DNA of 64,000 nucleotides from Ancylobacter sp. IITR112 (lineage in GTDB: Bacteria > Pseudomonadota > Alphaproteobacteria > Rhizobiales > Xanthobacteraceae): assembly GCF_041415945.1 (NCBI RefSeq), contig NZ_JBGCUS010000001.1:3658001-3722000 (forward strand), read 5' to 3'. Positions 27,430 to 37,163 of the stretch are shown here, piece after piece (within the stretch, counting starts at the first letter, position 1; each line of letters opens with the position of its first letter). Below the pieces are notes generated by a model that did no database searches, was not told the DNA's origin, and saw only the letters and a program-made list of their open reading frames with translations. The translations under genes and the position numbers were made by a program.

Positions 27430-27433
<4 letters not shown>
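26282..27433 (+). CDS. Gfo/Idh/MocA-family NAD(P)-dependent oxidoreductase
   Basis: The protein is 383 residues from ATG 26282. The N-terminal Rossmann fold begins LRLGMVGGGAGAFIGAVH and contains VAIVTPNHMHAGPAIEFLKRGVHVICDKPLT, with the EKP-like CDKPL catalytic lysine. The C-terminal domain has GDIGTHAYNLACFVSGL, matching the GxxxDxGxHxxD-type substrate site. Members oxidise sugars or inositols at a ring carbon. Together with the preceding isomerase it forms a typical pair acting on the sugar imported by the following ABC transporter. Start and stop overlap its neighbours by four bases each. Confidence 0.92.
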
Positions 27434-28951
<1,518 letters not shown>

Positions 28952-28959
<8 letters not shown>

Positions 28960-29974
28960 CACCACGCGCGCCGGTGCCGGCCGGGAAGCGACGGCGCCCT
29001 CCCTCGCCGCGCGCCTGCCCGGTCTTTCCGCGCTCGGCCCGCTGCTGGCGCTGATCCTGCTGGTGGCGCTGGGGGCGTATCTCAACGAGAATTTCCTCTC
29101 GGCCGGAAACATCACCAATGTGCTCGCCCGCTCCGCCTTCATCGGCATGATCGCGGTGGGCATGACCTTCGTCATCACCTCCGGCGGGCTCGATCTCTCC
29201 GTCGGCTCGATGGCGGCTTTCATCGCCGGGGTGATGATTCTCGGCATGAACGCGCTGCTGCCCACCATGGGCGTCGGCGTGCCGCTGATCCTCGCCGGCA
29301 TGGGGCTGGCGCTCGGCCTCGGGCTGCTGGCGGGGCTGGGCAACGGGCTGCTGGTGACGAAAGCGCGGATCGAACCCTTCATCGTCACGCTCGGCACCAT
29401 GGGCATCTTCCGCTCACTGGTGACCTGGCTCGCCGATGGCGGCACGATCAGCCTCGATTTCGGCGTGCGGCAGTTCTACCGGCCGGTCTATTATTCCGGC
29501 CTGTTCGGCATCGCCTGGCCGATCCTCGTCTTCGCCATCGTGGCGGTCGCCGGGCAGATCGCCATGCGGCACACGCGCTTCGGCCGCTATTGCGAGGCCA
29601 TCGGCTCCAACGACAAGGTGGCGCTGTATTCGGCGGTGAATGTCGAGCGCATAAGGCTGATGACCTATGTGCTGCTCGGCCTGCTCGTCGGCCTCGCCAC
29701 CATCATGTATGTGCCGCGCCTCGGCTCGGCCTCCGGTTCCACCGGCATGCTGTGGGAGCTGGAGGCGATCGCCGCCGTCATCATCGGCGGCACGGCGCTG
29801 AAGGGCGGCTATGGCCGCGTCTGGGGCACGGTGATCGGCGTGCTCATCCTCAGCCCGATCGACAACATCCTCATCCTGGCGGACCTCGTCTCCCCGTACC
29901 TCAACGGGACGATCCAGGGCGTCATCATCGTGCTCGCGGTGGTTCTCCAGCGCGGCAAATCATCATCCGCCTGA
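28952..29974 (+). CDS. Sugar ABC transporter permease (CUT2, RbsC type)
   Basis: The protein is 340 residues from ATG 28952, within the last codons of the ATPase gene. It has the CUT2 permease pattern: LNENFLSAGNITNVLARSAF, IGMIAVGMTFVITSGGLDLSVGSM, GLLVTKARIEPFIVTLGTMG and LEAIAAVIIGGTALKGGYG, with about ten hydrophobic segments. It forms the membrane channel with the preceding ATPase and following binding protein. Confidence 0.94.
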
Positions 29975-30000
29975 GAGCGGAGACCATGGGAGAAACGACA

Positions 30001-30966
30001 ATGGAACGCAGGACCTTCCTTACCACCGCCGCCATCGGCGCGGCCACGGCTGCCGCAGGCGTCTCAATACCCGCGCTCGCGCAGGGCAAGAAAGCGGTGA
30101 TCGGTGTCTCGATCCCCTCCGCCACCCATGGCTTCATGGGCGGGCTGAACTGGCACGCGCAGGAAACCATCAAGCGGCTGAAGGCGACCTATCCGAACCT
30201 CGACTTCGTGCTCGCCACCGCCGGCGCGGTGGGCAAGCAGGTGAACGATATCGAGGACATGGTGGCGACGCGCAACATCGACGCGCTGGTGGTGCTGCCC
30301 TTCGAATCCGAACCGCTGACCAGCCCGGTCAAGGCGGTGAAGGACGCCGGCAAATGGGTGACGGTTGTCGATCGCGGCCTGTCCCAGCCCGGCATCGAGG
30401 ACCTCTATGTCGCCGGCGACAACACCGCCTTCGGCCGGGTCTCGGGGGAATATTTCAAGGCGAACCTCAAGCCCGGCGCCAAGATCGTGGTGCTGCGCGG
30501 CATTCCCACCACGCTCGACAATGAGCGCGTCGACGCCTTCCAGGCCGCCATCGCCGGCTCGGGGATTGAAATCCTCGACATGCAGCACGGCAATTGGAAC
30601 CGCGACAAGGCGTTCCAGGTGATGCAGGATTACCTGTCCAAGCACAAGCAGATCGACGCCGTCTGGGCGGCGGACGACGACATGGCCATCGGCGTGATGG
30701 AGGCCATCGCCCAGGCCGGGCGGCAGAAGGAAATGTGGATCGTCGGCGGCGCCGGCATGAAGGAAATCATCAAGCGGGTGATGGACAAGGACCCGCAGAT
30801 CCCGGTCGACGTATCCTACACCCCGGCGCAGATCTCCACCGCGCTCGAAGTCACCGCTCTGCGCTTCGTCTCCGACACGCCGGTCTATGGCCGCTTCATC
30901 ATCGGCTCGACGCTGATCACGCCGGAGAATGCGGCGCAATTCTACTTCCCCGACAGCCCGTTCTGA
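30001..30966 (+). CDS. Sugar ABC transporter periplasmic substrate-binding protein
   Basis: The protein is 321 residues from ATG 30001 (GGGAGAAACGACA before it; an ATG at 29986 is also in frame). The signal peptide is MERRTFLTTAAIGAATAAAG with cleavage near ALAQ-GKK. The mature part is a type-1 sugar-binding fold: VIGVSIPSATHGFMGGLNWH, NIDALVVLPFESEPL, VTVVDRGLSQPG, KIVVLRGIPTTLDNERVDAF, DAVWAADDDMAIGVMEAI. It completes the CUT2 importer. The ligand is not identifiable by eye; the RbsB/xylitol/inositol-type class fits the neighbouring isomerase and dehydrogenase. Confidence 0.93.
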   Translation: MERRTFLTTAAIGAATAAAGVSIPALAQGKKAVIGVSIPSATHGFMGGLNWHAQETIKRLKATYPNLDFVLATAGAVGKQVNDIEDMVATRNIDALVVLPFESEPLTSPVKAVKDAGKWVTVVDRGLSQPGIEDLYVAGDNTAFGRVSGEYFKANLKPGAKIVVLRGIPTTLDNERVDAFQAAIAGSGIEILDMQHGNWNRDKAFQVMQDYLSKHKQIDAVWAADDDMAIGVMEAIAQAGRQKEMWIVGGAGMKEIIKRVMDKDPQIPVDVSYTPAQISTALEVTALRFVSDTPVYGRFIIGSTLITPENAAQFYFPDSPF

Positions 30967-31039
30967 ACCGCCGGGCGGTGAGCCGCCGACCGCCGGAGGG
31001 GCCTGCCCCCTCCGGTCCCGGCTATGCTAGACGGAACTC

Positions 31040-31573
31040 ATGATCCCGCTTGAAGGCGACGCGCTCGCCCTCGCCCCGCGCCTCATCGGCGTGACACTAT
31101 TGGTCGACGGCGTCGGCGGCCTCATCGTCGAGACCGAGGCCTATCGGCGCGACGATCCCGCCTCGCACAGCTATCCCGGCCCGACGCCGCGCAATGCGGC
31201 TATGTTCGGCCCGCCTTTCCATGCCTATGTCTACCGCTCCTATGGCCTGCACTGGTGCTTCAACATCGTGGCGCAGGACCATGGCGCCGTGCTGGTGCGG
31301 GCGCTGGCGCCGGTGGCGGGGCTGGAGCGCATGGCGGAGCGCCGGGGCGGCCCCGCCTTTCTCTGCGCCGGCCCCGGCCGGCTGACGCAGGCGCTCGCCA
31401 TCACCGGCGCCCTCGACGGCGCACCGCTCGACCTTCCGCCCTTCGACTGGCGCGAGCGCGAGGGCGCGCCGGACATCGTGACGGGACCGCGCATCGGTAT
31501 CAGCAAGGCCATGGAAGCCCCCTGGCGTTTCGGCCTGCGCGGCTCGCCCTTCCTCAGCCGCCGCTTTCCCTGA
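31040..31573 (+). CDS. DNA-3-methyladenine glycosylase (AAG/Mpg family)
   Basis: The protein is 177 residues. The motif GGLIVETEAYRRDDPASHSY carries the catalytic Glu of AAG-type glycosylases; TPRNAAMFGPPFHAYVYRSYGLHWCFNIV is the damage-recognition loop. LCAGPGRLTQALAIT and GPRIGISKA complete the family pattern. It excises alkylated purines for base-excision repair. It lies 73 bases after the sugar transporter operon and near exonuclease III, which acts later in the same pathway, but an operon is not proven. Confidence 0.93.
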   Translation: MIPLEGDALALAPRLIGVTLLVDGVGGLIVETEAYRRDDPASHSYPGPTPRNAAMFGPPFHAYVYRSYGLHWCFNIVAQDHGAVLVRALAPVAGLERMAERRGGPAFLCAGPGRLTQALAITGALDGAPLDLPPFDWREREGAPDIVTGPRIGISKAMEAPWRFGLRGSPFLSRRFP

Positions 31574-31664
31574 CCGGAGGGATGCCTTGCCGGCAACAAA
31601 ATGCCGGGCGCGGGATTAACCGGGCAGGACGGGCCCGACGGCCCGCAGGCGGAAGGAGCAAGCC

Positions 31665-32273
31665 ATGGCGGCGCTCGGCCTCGTTCACGGTCCGCTCGGC
31701 GCGAACGCCCTGCATCTGTGCGTCGACATGCAGCGCCTGTTCGGCCCCGGTTCGCCCTGGGCGGTGCCCTGGCTGGAAAAGGTGCTGCCGAAGGTCGACG
31801 CGCTGTGCACCCATAAACCGGAGCGCACCGCGTTCACCCGCTTCATCCCGCCCCCGCGCCCGGGCGACGCTATCGGGAGTTGGGCGCGCTACTATCAGCG
31901 CTGGGAGGCCGTCACCGGCGAGGCGATCGGCGCCGACATGACGCGCCTGGTGCCGACGCTGGAGCGCTTCGTGCCGCCGGCGCGGGTGGTCGACAAGCGC
32001 GTCTACTCGCCCTGGACCGAGGGCGCGCTCGATGCGCTGCTGGCTCCCGCCGGGGTGGACACGCTGGTCGTCACCGGCGGCGAGACGGATGTGTGCGTTC
32101 TCGCCACCGCGCTCGGCGCCATCGACCGGGGCTTTCGCGTGGTTCTGGTCACGGATGCGCTGTGCAGTTCCTCCGATTCCACCCATGACGCGCTGATGGA
32201 GCTCTACACCCGCCGCTTCAGCCAGCAGGTGGAGGTCGCCCGCACCGAGGAGGTGCTGGAGCAATGGCGCTGA
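31665..32273 (+). CDS. Isochorismatase-family cysteine hydrolase
   Basis: The protein is 202 residues from ATG 31665 (GGAAGGAGCAAGCC before it). The Asp-Lys-Cys triad is visible: LHLCVDMQRLF (Asp), RVVDKRVYSPW (Lys) and VVTGGETDVCVLATALGA (Cys). Members hydrolyse amides such as nicotinamide or N-carbamoyl compounds, or isochorismate; the Trp/Tyr-rich loop WARYYQRWE is not diagnostic. It ends 13 bases before the exonuclease III start and may be co-transcribed with it. Confidence 0.88.
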   Translation: MAALGLVHGPLGANALHLCVDMQRLFGPGSPWAVPWLEKVLPKVDALCTHKPERTAFTRFIPPPRPGDAIGSWARYYQRWEAVTGEAIGADMTRLVPTLERFVPPARVVDKRVYSPWTEGALDALLAPAGVDTLVVTGGETDVCVLATALGAIDRGFRVVLVTDALCSSSDSTHDALMELYTRRFSQQVEVARTEEVLEQWR

Positions 32274-32286
32274 TGGAGGACCGGCG

Positions 32287-33093
32287 GTGAAGATCGCCAC
32301 CTTCAACGTCAACGGCATTAATGGCCGCCTCGCCGTGCTGCTGCGCTGGCTGGAGGAGGCGCGACCGGATGTGGTGTGCCTGCAGGAACTCAAGGCCGCC
32401 GACGCCCGCTTTCCCATCCGCGCCGTCGAGCAGGCCGGCTATGGCGCGCTCTGGCACGGACAGAAAAGCTGGAACGGCGTCGCCATCCTCGCCCGCGGCC
32501 GCGAGCCGGTGCTCATCCGGCGCGGCCTGCCCGGCGAGACGGAGGACCGCCAGGCCCGCTATATCGAGGCGGCGGTGGAGGGCATGGTCATCGCCTGCCT
32601 CTATCTGCCCAATGGCAACCCGGCGCCGGGGCCGAAATTCACCTACAAGCAGCGCTGGTTCGCCCGGCTCGTCGCGCATGCGGCGGAACTGAAGGCGCTC
32701 GACGTGCCGGTGGTTCTCGCCGGCGACTACAATGTGATGCCGACCGAACTCGACGTGTACCGGCCCGAGCGCTGGACCGACGACGCGCTGTTCCGGCCGG
32801 AGGTGCGAGCGGCCTTTCACGCTCTCACCGCACAGGGTTGGACGGACGCGCTGCGGACGCTGCATCCCGATGAGCGCCTCTACACCTTTTGGGACTATGT
32901 CCGCCGCGCCTTCGAGCGCGACGCCGGGCTGCGGCTCGACCATCTCCTGCTCAGCCCCTCCCTGGCGCCGCGCCTCGTCGCCGCCGGGGTCGACCGTGCG
33001 GTGCGCGGCTGGGACAAGGCGAGCGACCACGCCCCGGCCTGGATCGAACTCACCCCCGCCCGCTCCCGGCGCCCCCGGCGGAAAAGCGAATAG
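32287..33093 (+). CDS. xthA: Exodeoxyribonuclease III (AP endonuclease)
   Basis: The protein is 268 residues. Motifs of the Xth family: KIATFNVNGINGRLAVLL, VVCLQELKAADARFP (metal Glu), GLPGETEDRQARYIEAAVEG, VVLAGDYNVMPTELDVY (catalytic Asp/Asn), LRLDHLLLSPSL and WDKASDHAPAWIEL (catalytic His). It cuts 5' to abasic sites and removes 3' blocking groups in base-excision repair. It follows the isochorismatase-like gene closely and ends four bases before a convergent sigma-factor gene. Confidence 0.94.
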   Translation: MKIATFNVNGINGRLAVLLRWLEEARPDVVCLQELKAADARFPIRAVEQAGYGALWHGQKSWNGVAILARGREPVLIRRGLPGETEDRQARYIEAAVEGMVIACLYLPNGNPAPGPKFTYKQRWFARLVAHAAELKALDVPVVLAGDYNVMPTELDVYRPERWTDDALFRPEVRAAFHALTAQGWTDALRTLHPDERLYTFWDYVRRAFERDAGLRLDHLLLSPSLAPRLVAAGVDRAVRGWDKASDHAPAWIELTPARSRRPRRKSE

Positions 33094-33097
33094 TGCC

Positions 33098-34348
33098 TCA
33101 GGCGAGAGCGTCGAGATGGCTGCGTATATGGGCGGCCTCGGCCGGGGTGGTGGCGAGGCTGATCGCCGCCATGAAGCCCGCGCGCGCCTCGGCCTTGCGG
33201 CCGAGCTGCATCAGCAGCGCGCCGCGCAGGCCGTGATAATGGAAATAGTCGGACAGCCGCTCACCCAACGGTTCTACCATGGCCAGCGCCGCCTCGGGGC
33301 CGCGCAGCTTGGAAATCGCCACCGCCCGGTTGAGCGTCACCACCGGCGAGGGAGTCATTATTTCCAGCGTGCCGTAGAGCAGGTCGATCTGCGCCCAGTC
33401 AGTGTCCTCGGCGGTGGCGGCCCGCGCATGCAGCGCGGCGATGGCCGCCTGCACCTGATAGGCGCCGGGCCGGCGGTGGCGCATCGCCTTGTCGAGAAGC
33501 GCGAGCCCCTCGCCGATCATCGCCCGGTTCCACAGCGCGCGGTTCTGGTTCTCCAGCAGGATCACCGTCCCGTCAGCGGTGAAGCGGGCGGGGGCGCGGG
33601 CGTGCTGCAGCAGCATGAGCGCGGTCAGCCCCATGATTTCCGGCTCGGACGGAAAGAGACGCAACAGCAGCCGCGCCAGCCGGATCGCCTCCTCGCACAG
33701 CGGGTCGCGCGCGGCCGTGGCGTCCCCGGCGGCGGAATAGCCTTCATTGAAGACGAGATAGAGCATCGCCGCGACGGCACCGAGCCGCTCCGCCCGCTCC
33801 ACCGGCCCCGGCGGCTCGAAGGGCACGCCGCCCTCTCCCGCCTGGGCGCGGGCGATGCGCGCCTTGGCCCGGGTGAGGCGCTGCTCCATCGCCGCCTCGC
33901 TGACCACGAAGGCGCGGGCGATCTGGCCGACCGAGAGCCCGGAGACGATGCGCAAAGCGAGCGCGACCTGCTGCGTTGCCGGCAGTTCGGGATGGCAGCA
34001 GATGAACAGCAGGCGGAGCACGTCGTCGCGATAATGCGCCCCGTCGAGCCGCGCCGCCGCTTCCGCCTCGGCATCCCCGGTGTCGGAGAGGACATCTTCC
34101 GGCGGCAGCGCCGTCTGCTTCGCCTGGCGCCGCACGCCGTCAAGCGCGACATTTCGCCCGACAAAGATGAGCCAGGCGGCGGGATCGCGCGGCGGGCCGT
34201 TCTGCGGCCAGCTTTTCAGCGCGCGCAGGCACGCCTCCTGAAACGCCTCCTCGGCGAGGTCGAGATCGCGGAAATAGCGCAGCAGCGCCGCGAGTGCCTG
34301 CGGGCGCGCCGCAGCGAGCACAGCGCCGATCCTGCGCGCCGCATCCAT
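33098..34348 (-). CDS. ECF sigma factor of the ECF42 group with C-terminal TPR-like extension
   Basis: The protein is 416 residues. Region 2 is ALLRYFRDLDLAEEAFQEACLRAL and PAAWLIFVGRNVALDGVRR; region 4 is LPATQQVALALRIVSGLSVGQIARAFVVSEAAMEQRLTRAK. The long C-terminal half (LGAVAAMLYLVFNEGYSAAG, DLLYGTLEIMTPSPVVTLNRAVA) is the conserved extension of ECF42 factors. It overlaps by one base the DGPF protein gene upstream, the standard ECF42 partner. ECF42 factors lack a classical anti-sigma factor; the extension is thought to regulate activity. Confidence 0.92.
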   Translation of the reverse strand: MDAARRIGAVLAAARPQALAALLRYFRDLDLAEEAFQEACLRALKSWPQNGPPRDPAAWLIFVGRNVALDGVRRQAKQTALPPEDVLSDTGDAEAEAAARLDGAHYRDDVLRLLFICCHPELPATQQVALALRIVSGLSVGQIARAFVVSEAAMEQRLTRAKARIARAQAGEGGVPFEPPGPVERAERLGAVAAMLYLVFNEGYSAAGDATAARDPLCEEAIRLARLLLRLFPSEPEIMGLTALMLLQHARAPARFTADGTVILLENQNRALWNRAMIGEGLALLDKAMRHRRPGAYQVQAAIAALHARAATAEDTDWAQIDLLYGTLEIMTPSPVVTLNRAVAISKLRGPEAALAMVEPLGERLSDYFHYHGLRGALLMQLGRKAEARAGFMAAISLATTPAEAAHIRSHLDALA

Positions 34349-34719
34349 CAGGCCCGCGCGCCGCCGTCAAGGAACAGGCCGACCGGACGCACCTCATAGC
34401 AACCGCCGGGATTGGCCACGCCGAGCTGGCGGGCGATGTCGAGCGCCTCCTCCAGATTTTCGCAGTCGAGCACGTAGAAGCCCAGAAGCTGCTCCTTGGT
34501 CTCGGCGAAGGGTCCGTCGAGAATGAGGGGCGGATCCTGGTCCTTGCGCAGCGTGGTGGCGGCCGTGGTCGGCAGCAGGCGCGCGGCCGGGCCGAGCTTG
34601 CCAGCCGCCGCCAGCCGTTCGTGCACGACGCCGAGCCTCGTCATGACGGCGTCGTCCTCCTCCTTGGTCCAGCCGCAGACGACATCTTCCCTATGGTAGC
34701 AAAGCAGGGCGTAGAACAT
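34348..34719 (-). CDS. DGPF-domain (YCII-related) protein, ECF42 partner
   Basis: The protein is 123 residues. It starts MFYALLCYHREDVVCGWTKE and carries LILDGPFAETKEQLLGFYVL, the DGPF signature, and GGCYEVRPVG near the end. YCII-type domains are small ferredoxin-like folds. Genes for DGPF proteins are the usual targets or partners of ECF42 sigma factors; the exact function is not known. Translationally coupled to the sigma gene. Confidence 0.9.
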   Translation of the reverse strand: MFYALLCYHREDVVCGWTKEEDDAVMTRLGVVHERLAAAGKLGPAARLLPTTAATTLRKDQDPPLILDGPFAETKEQLLGFYVLDCENLEEALDIARQLGVANPGGCYEVRPVGLFLDGGARA

Positions 34720-34743
34720 GGGGTACCTCTGATATGCTAAAGA

Positions 34744-35049
34744 TCAGCCACCGCTGATCGCGGTGATGACGAAGACATCCGCCCCGGGGTCGAGCGGCGT
34801 GGAAAGCCGGGCGCGCCTTCCCTCGACGAAGACGTTGATGTGGCGCCGTATCGCCGGCGTCTCGTCGCACAGGCGCTCGCGCATGCCGGGCCAGAGCGCG
34901 TCGAGCCTGTCGACCATTTCCGCGACGCTGGCGGCGGGAAGCGCCACCAGCCGCTCGGCGCCGGGAAACAGCACGACGAGATGCGGCGGCAGGCGCACCA
35001 GCACGGGCGCCGGCGCCTCGTCCTGCCACTCCCCCGCCCGCGCGTTCAC
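34744..35049 (-). CDS. MoaD/ThiS-like ubiquitin-fold protein
   Basis: The protein is 101 residues with a beta-grasp pattern: VLVRLPPHLVVLFPG, ASVAEMVDRLDALWPGMRERL, INVFVEGRRARLSTPLDPGADVFVITAISGG. It ends in the Gly-Gly required for adenylation and thiocarboxylation in MoaD/ThiS. Its start overlaps the stop of the upstream BNR-repeat gene by four bases. The pair suggests a sulfur-carrier or protein-modification role rather than molybdopterin synthesis, since no moaE or moeB-like gene is near; this is inference. Confidence 0.8.
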   Translation of the reverse strand: MNARAGEWQDEAPAPVLVRLPPHLVVLFPGAERLVALPAASVAEMVDRLDALWPGMRERLCDETPAIRRHINVFVEGRRARLSTPLDPGADVFVITAISGG

Positions 35050-36131
35050 CGCTCCAGCACCAGCGTTTCGACCGAGGTGATGGTCGGCAGATGCGGGGCG
35101 ATGCAGTCCCAGGTCTCGCCCTCATCGGCACTGGCATAGAGCCCGCCAGCATTGCTGCCGAAATAGACCCCGGCGGGTTCCAGCGTGTCGGTGGCCATCG
35201 CCTGGCGCAGCACGTTGAAATAGGCGCCGCCCTGTGGCAGCCCGGCGCGCTGCGCCCGCCAGCTTGCGCCGGCATCACCGGTGCGCCAGACGGCGGCGTT
35301 GCCCTCCGGCATGAACCGGCCCTTGATGTCGCCGTTGAGCGGGATGAGATAGAGCCCGTCCGGGTCGCGCGGATGCACCGCCGCCGGAAAGCCGAAGGAG
35401 GAGGGCAGGCCCCGCTCGATGCTCTGCCAGCTATGGCCGCCATCGTCGGAGCGGTACATGCCGCAATGGTTCTGCTGGTAGAGCCGCCCCCGCCCGCCCG
35501 GCGCCATGACGAGGCAATGCACGCACTGGCCGAATTCCGGGTAGTTCTGCCCTTCCGGCATGAAATCGGCCCGCGTGCCGCGATTGCGCGGTTCCCAGGT
35601 GAGGCCGCCATCCTCGCTGGCGAACACGCCGGCGGCGGAGATGCCGACCCAGAGCTTGTTCGGATCGGCGGGATCGAGCACCAGCGAGTGCAGGATCAGC
35701 CCGGCGCCGCCGGGATGCCATTCCGGCCGGGTCGGGTGCTTCTGCAGCCCGTCGAGATGGGTCCAGCTCTCCCCGCCATCGGTGCTGCGGAACAGGCCGG
35801 CCGGCTCGACGCCGGCATAGAGCGTGCCGTCGCCGGCCACCGCCAGGCTCCACACCGCCTTTACCGGCGCCTCGCCGCCCTCATAGGCGAGGCCCTGGCT
35901 CGAATGGGTCCAGCTCGCGCCGAGATCGGTGGATTTCCACACCGCCGGGCCGAACCATTCATTGCCGCCACCGGCATAGAGCGTGCCGCTGGCGGGATCG
36001 GCGACGACATGATTGGTCGGCCATGTCTCGCAGAACGGGCCGCGCAGGGCCCAGGAGCGGCGAGCCGCGTCGCTTTCGGCGAGGAAGGCGCCCTTGCGGG
36101 TGCCGACGAGAAGGAAGACCTGCCGGGCCAT
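35046..36131 (-). CDS. BNR/sialidase-like beta-propeller repeat protein
   Basis: The protein is 361 residues from ATG 36131; a further 197 open codons upstream are antisense/shadow sequence. Repeated Asp-box-like blocks are visible: STDLGASWTHSSQG, STDGGESWTHLDG, SEDGGLTWEPRNRG, SDDGGHSWQSIERG, TGDAGASWRAQRAG, SADEGETWDCIAP. This indicates a six- or seven-bladed propeller resembling exo-alpha-sialidase/Ycf48-type photosystem assembly factors. No signal peptide is seen. Overlap with a MoaD-like gene is a recurrent arrangement but its meaning is unclear; enzymatic activity should not be assumed. Confidence 0.85.
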   Translation of the reverse strand: MARQVFLLVGTRKGAFLAESDAARRSWALRGPFCETWPTNHVVADPASGTLYAGGGNEWFGPAVWKSTDLGASWTHSSQGLAYEGGEAPVKAVWSLAVAGDGTLYAGVEPAGLFRSTDGGESWTHLDGLQKHPTRPEWHPGGAGLILHSLVLDPADPNKLWVGISAAGVFASEDGGLTWEPRNRGTRADFMPEGQNYPEFGQCVHCLVMAPGGRGRLYQQNHCGMYRSDDGGHSWQSIERGLPSSFGFPAAVHPRDPDGLYLIPLNGDIKGRFMPEGNAAVWRTGDAGASWRAQRAGLPQGGAYFNVLRQAMATDTLEPAGVYFGSNAGGLYASADEGETWDCIAPHLPTITSVETLVLER

Positions 36132-36142
36132 CTTCGCCTCCC

Positions 36143-36559
36143 TCAAGCCGTCGCCACGACAACCATCCACGACACGCCGAACCGGTCGGTGAGGGTGCCG
36201 AAGGCGGGAGCGAAGAAGGTGGGGCCGAGGGGCATGGTCACGGTGCCCCCCTCGGACAGCGCGGCGAAGCGCTGCTCCGCCTCCGCCGGCGAGGCGACGG
36301 AGAGCGCCAGCGAGATGCCGGCAAAGCCCGCGCCGTCCGACTGACAGCCATCGGACGCCATCAGCTCGGCGGCGCCGACGCGGAAGCTGGCATGCATCAC
36401 CTTGTCGTCCCAGCCTTCCGGGATCATGCCGGGCGGCGGCGCCTCCGGCGCCTCGCCAAAGCGCATCAGTGCCGTGACCTCCGCCCCGATGGCGCGCCCG
36501 TAGAACGCCAGCGCCTCCTCGGTGCGGCCGTTGAACATCAGATAGGCCTGCACGTTCAT
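36143..36559 (-). CDS. VOC-superfamily PhnB-like protein
   Basis: The protein is 138 residues from ATG 36559. It has the VOC pattern NVQAYLMFNGRTEEALAFYGRAIGAEVTALMRFGE, then VMHASFRVGAAELMASDG and the terminal FGTLTDRFGVSWMVVV. PhnB/YjdN-like members form glyoxalase-fold dimers of unknown function. It lies 11 bases upstream of the BNR gene, and with MoaD-like, DGPF and ECF42 genes it forms a same-strand block often regulated by ECF42. Confidence 0.88.
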   Translation of the reverse strand: MNVQAYLMFNGRTEEALAFYGRAIGAEVTALMRFGEAPEAPPPGMIPEGWDDKVMHASFRVGAAELMASDGCQSDGAGFAGISLALSVASPAEAEQRFAALSEGGTVTMPLGPTFFAPAFGTLTDRFGVSWMVVVATA

Positions 36560-36711
36560 CACGGGTTCTCCCTGTGGTCCGTCCTTGACGGCCCAAGGAC
36601 GAAGGGCGGCGGCGCGAACCGACAGCGTCCGGGAAAAAATGTGCCGGCCGTGTCGGCGCTGGCGAAGGTCGTTCGTCCTCGGGCAGGATGTCCCACAGGA
36701 GGCCCACCCGC

Positions 36712-37155
36712 ATGCCCAGCACGATACGCCTGCACCGTGTCCTCGCAACCTCTCCGGAGAAGCTCTACCGCGCCTTCATCGAGCCGGACGCGCAGGCGAA
36801 ATGGATATCGCCGCACGGTTTTACCTGTACGGTGCACGAACTGGACGCGAGGGTGGGCGGCAGCTTCCGCATGTCGTTCCGCAACTTCACCACCGGGGAA
36901 AGCCACGCCTTCGGCGGCACCTATGAGGAACTCGTGCCGGGCAAGAGCCTGCGCTACACTGACCGCTTCGACGACCCCGCGCTGCCCGGCGAGATGCAGG
37001 TGAGCGTTACCTTGCGGGAGGTGTCGGTCGGCACCGAACTGGAGATCGTGCAGGCGGGCGTGCCCGACATCATCCCGCCCGAAGCCTGCTATCTGGGCTG
37101 GCAGCAATCGCTCGACAATCTCGCCCGGCTGGTCGAGCCGGACATACGCGGCTAG
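36712..37155 (+). CDS. SRPBCC (AHSA1-like) domain protein
   Basis: The protein is 147 residues from ATG 36712, with CAGGAGGCCC before it. It has the START/AHSA1 pattern: IRLHRVLATSPEKLYRAFIEPDAQAKWISP, RVGGSFRMSF, GTYEELVPGKSLRYTDRF, TLREVSVGTELEIVQAG, GWQQSLDNLARLVE. These are small hydrophobic-ligand or unknown-function proteins commonly found next to PhnB-like and DGPF genes. It is divergent from the PhnB-like gene and converges on nrsF. Confidence 0.88.
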   Translation: MPSTIRLHRVLATSPEKLYRAFIEPDAQAKWISPHGFTCTVHELDARVGGSFRMSFRNFTTGESHAFGGTYEELVPGKSLRYTDRFDDPALPGEMQVSVTLREVSVGTELEIVQAGVPDIIPPEACYLGWQQSLDNLARLVEPDIRG

Positions 37156-37163
37156 AGCGGCGC

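Noticed and set aside
34744..35049. Molybdopterin synthase small subunit MoaD
   Set aside because: The fold and terminal Gly-Gly fit, but no moaE, moaA or moeB-like gene is near and the partner is a BNR protein, so a specific MoaD assignment is not supported.
35046..36722. BNR protein extended to 558 residues
   Set aside because: The extra part is an out-of-frame shadow of the PhnB-like gene at 36143-36559; the family start is at 36131.
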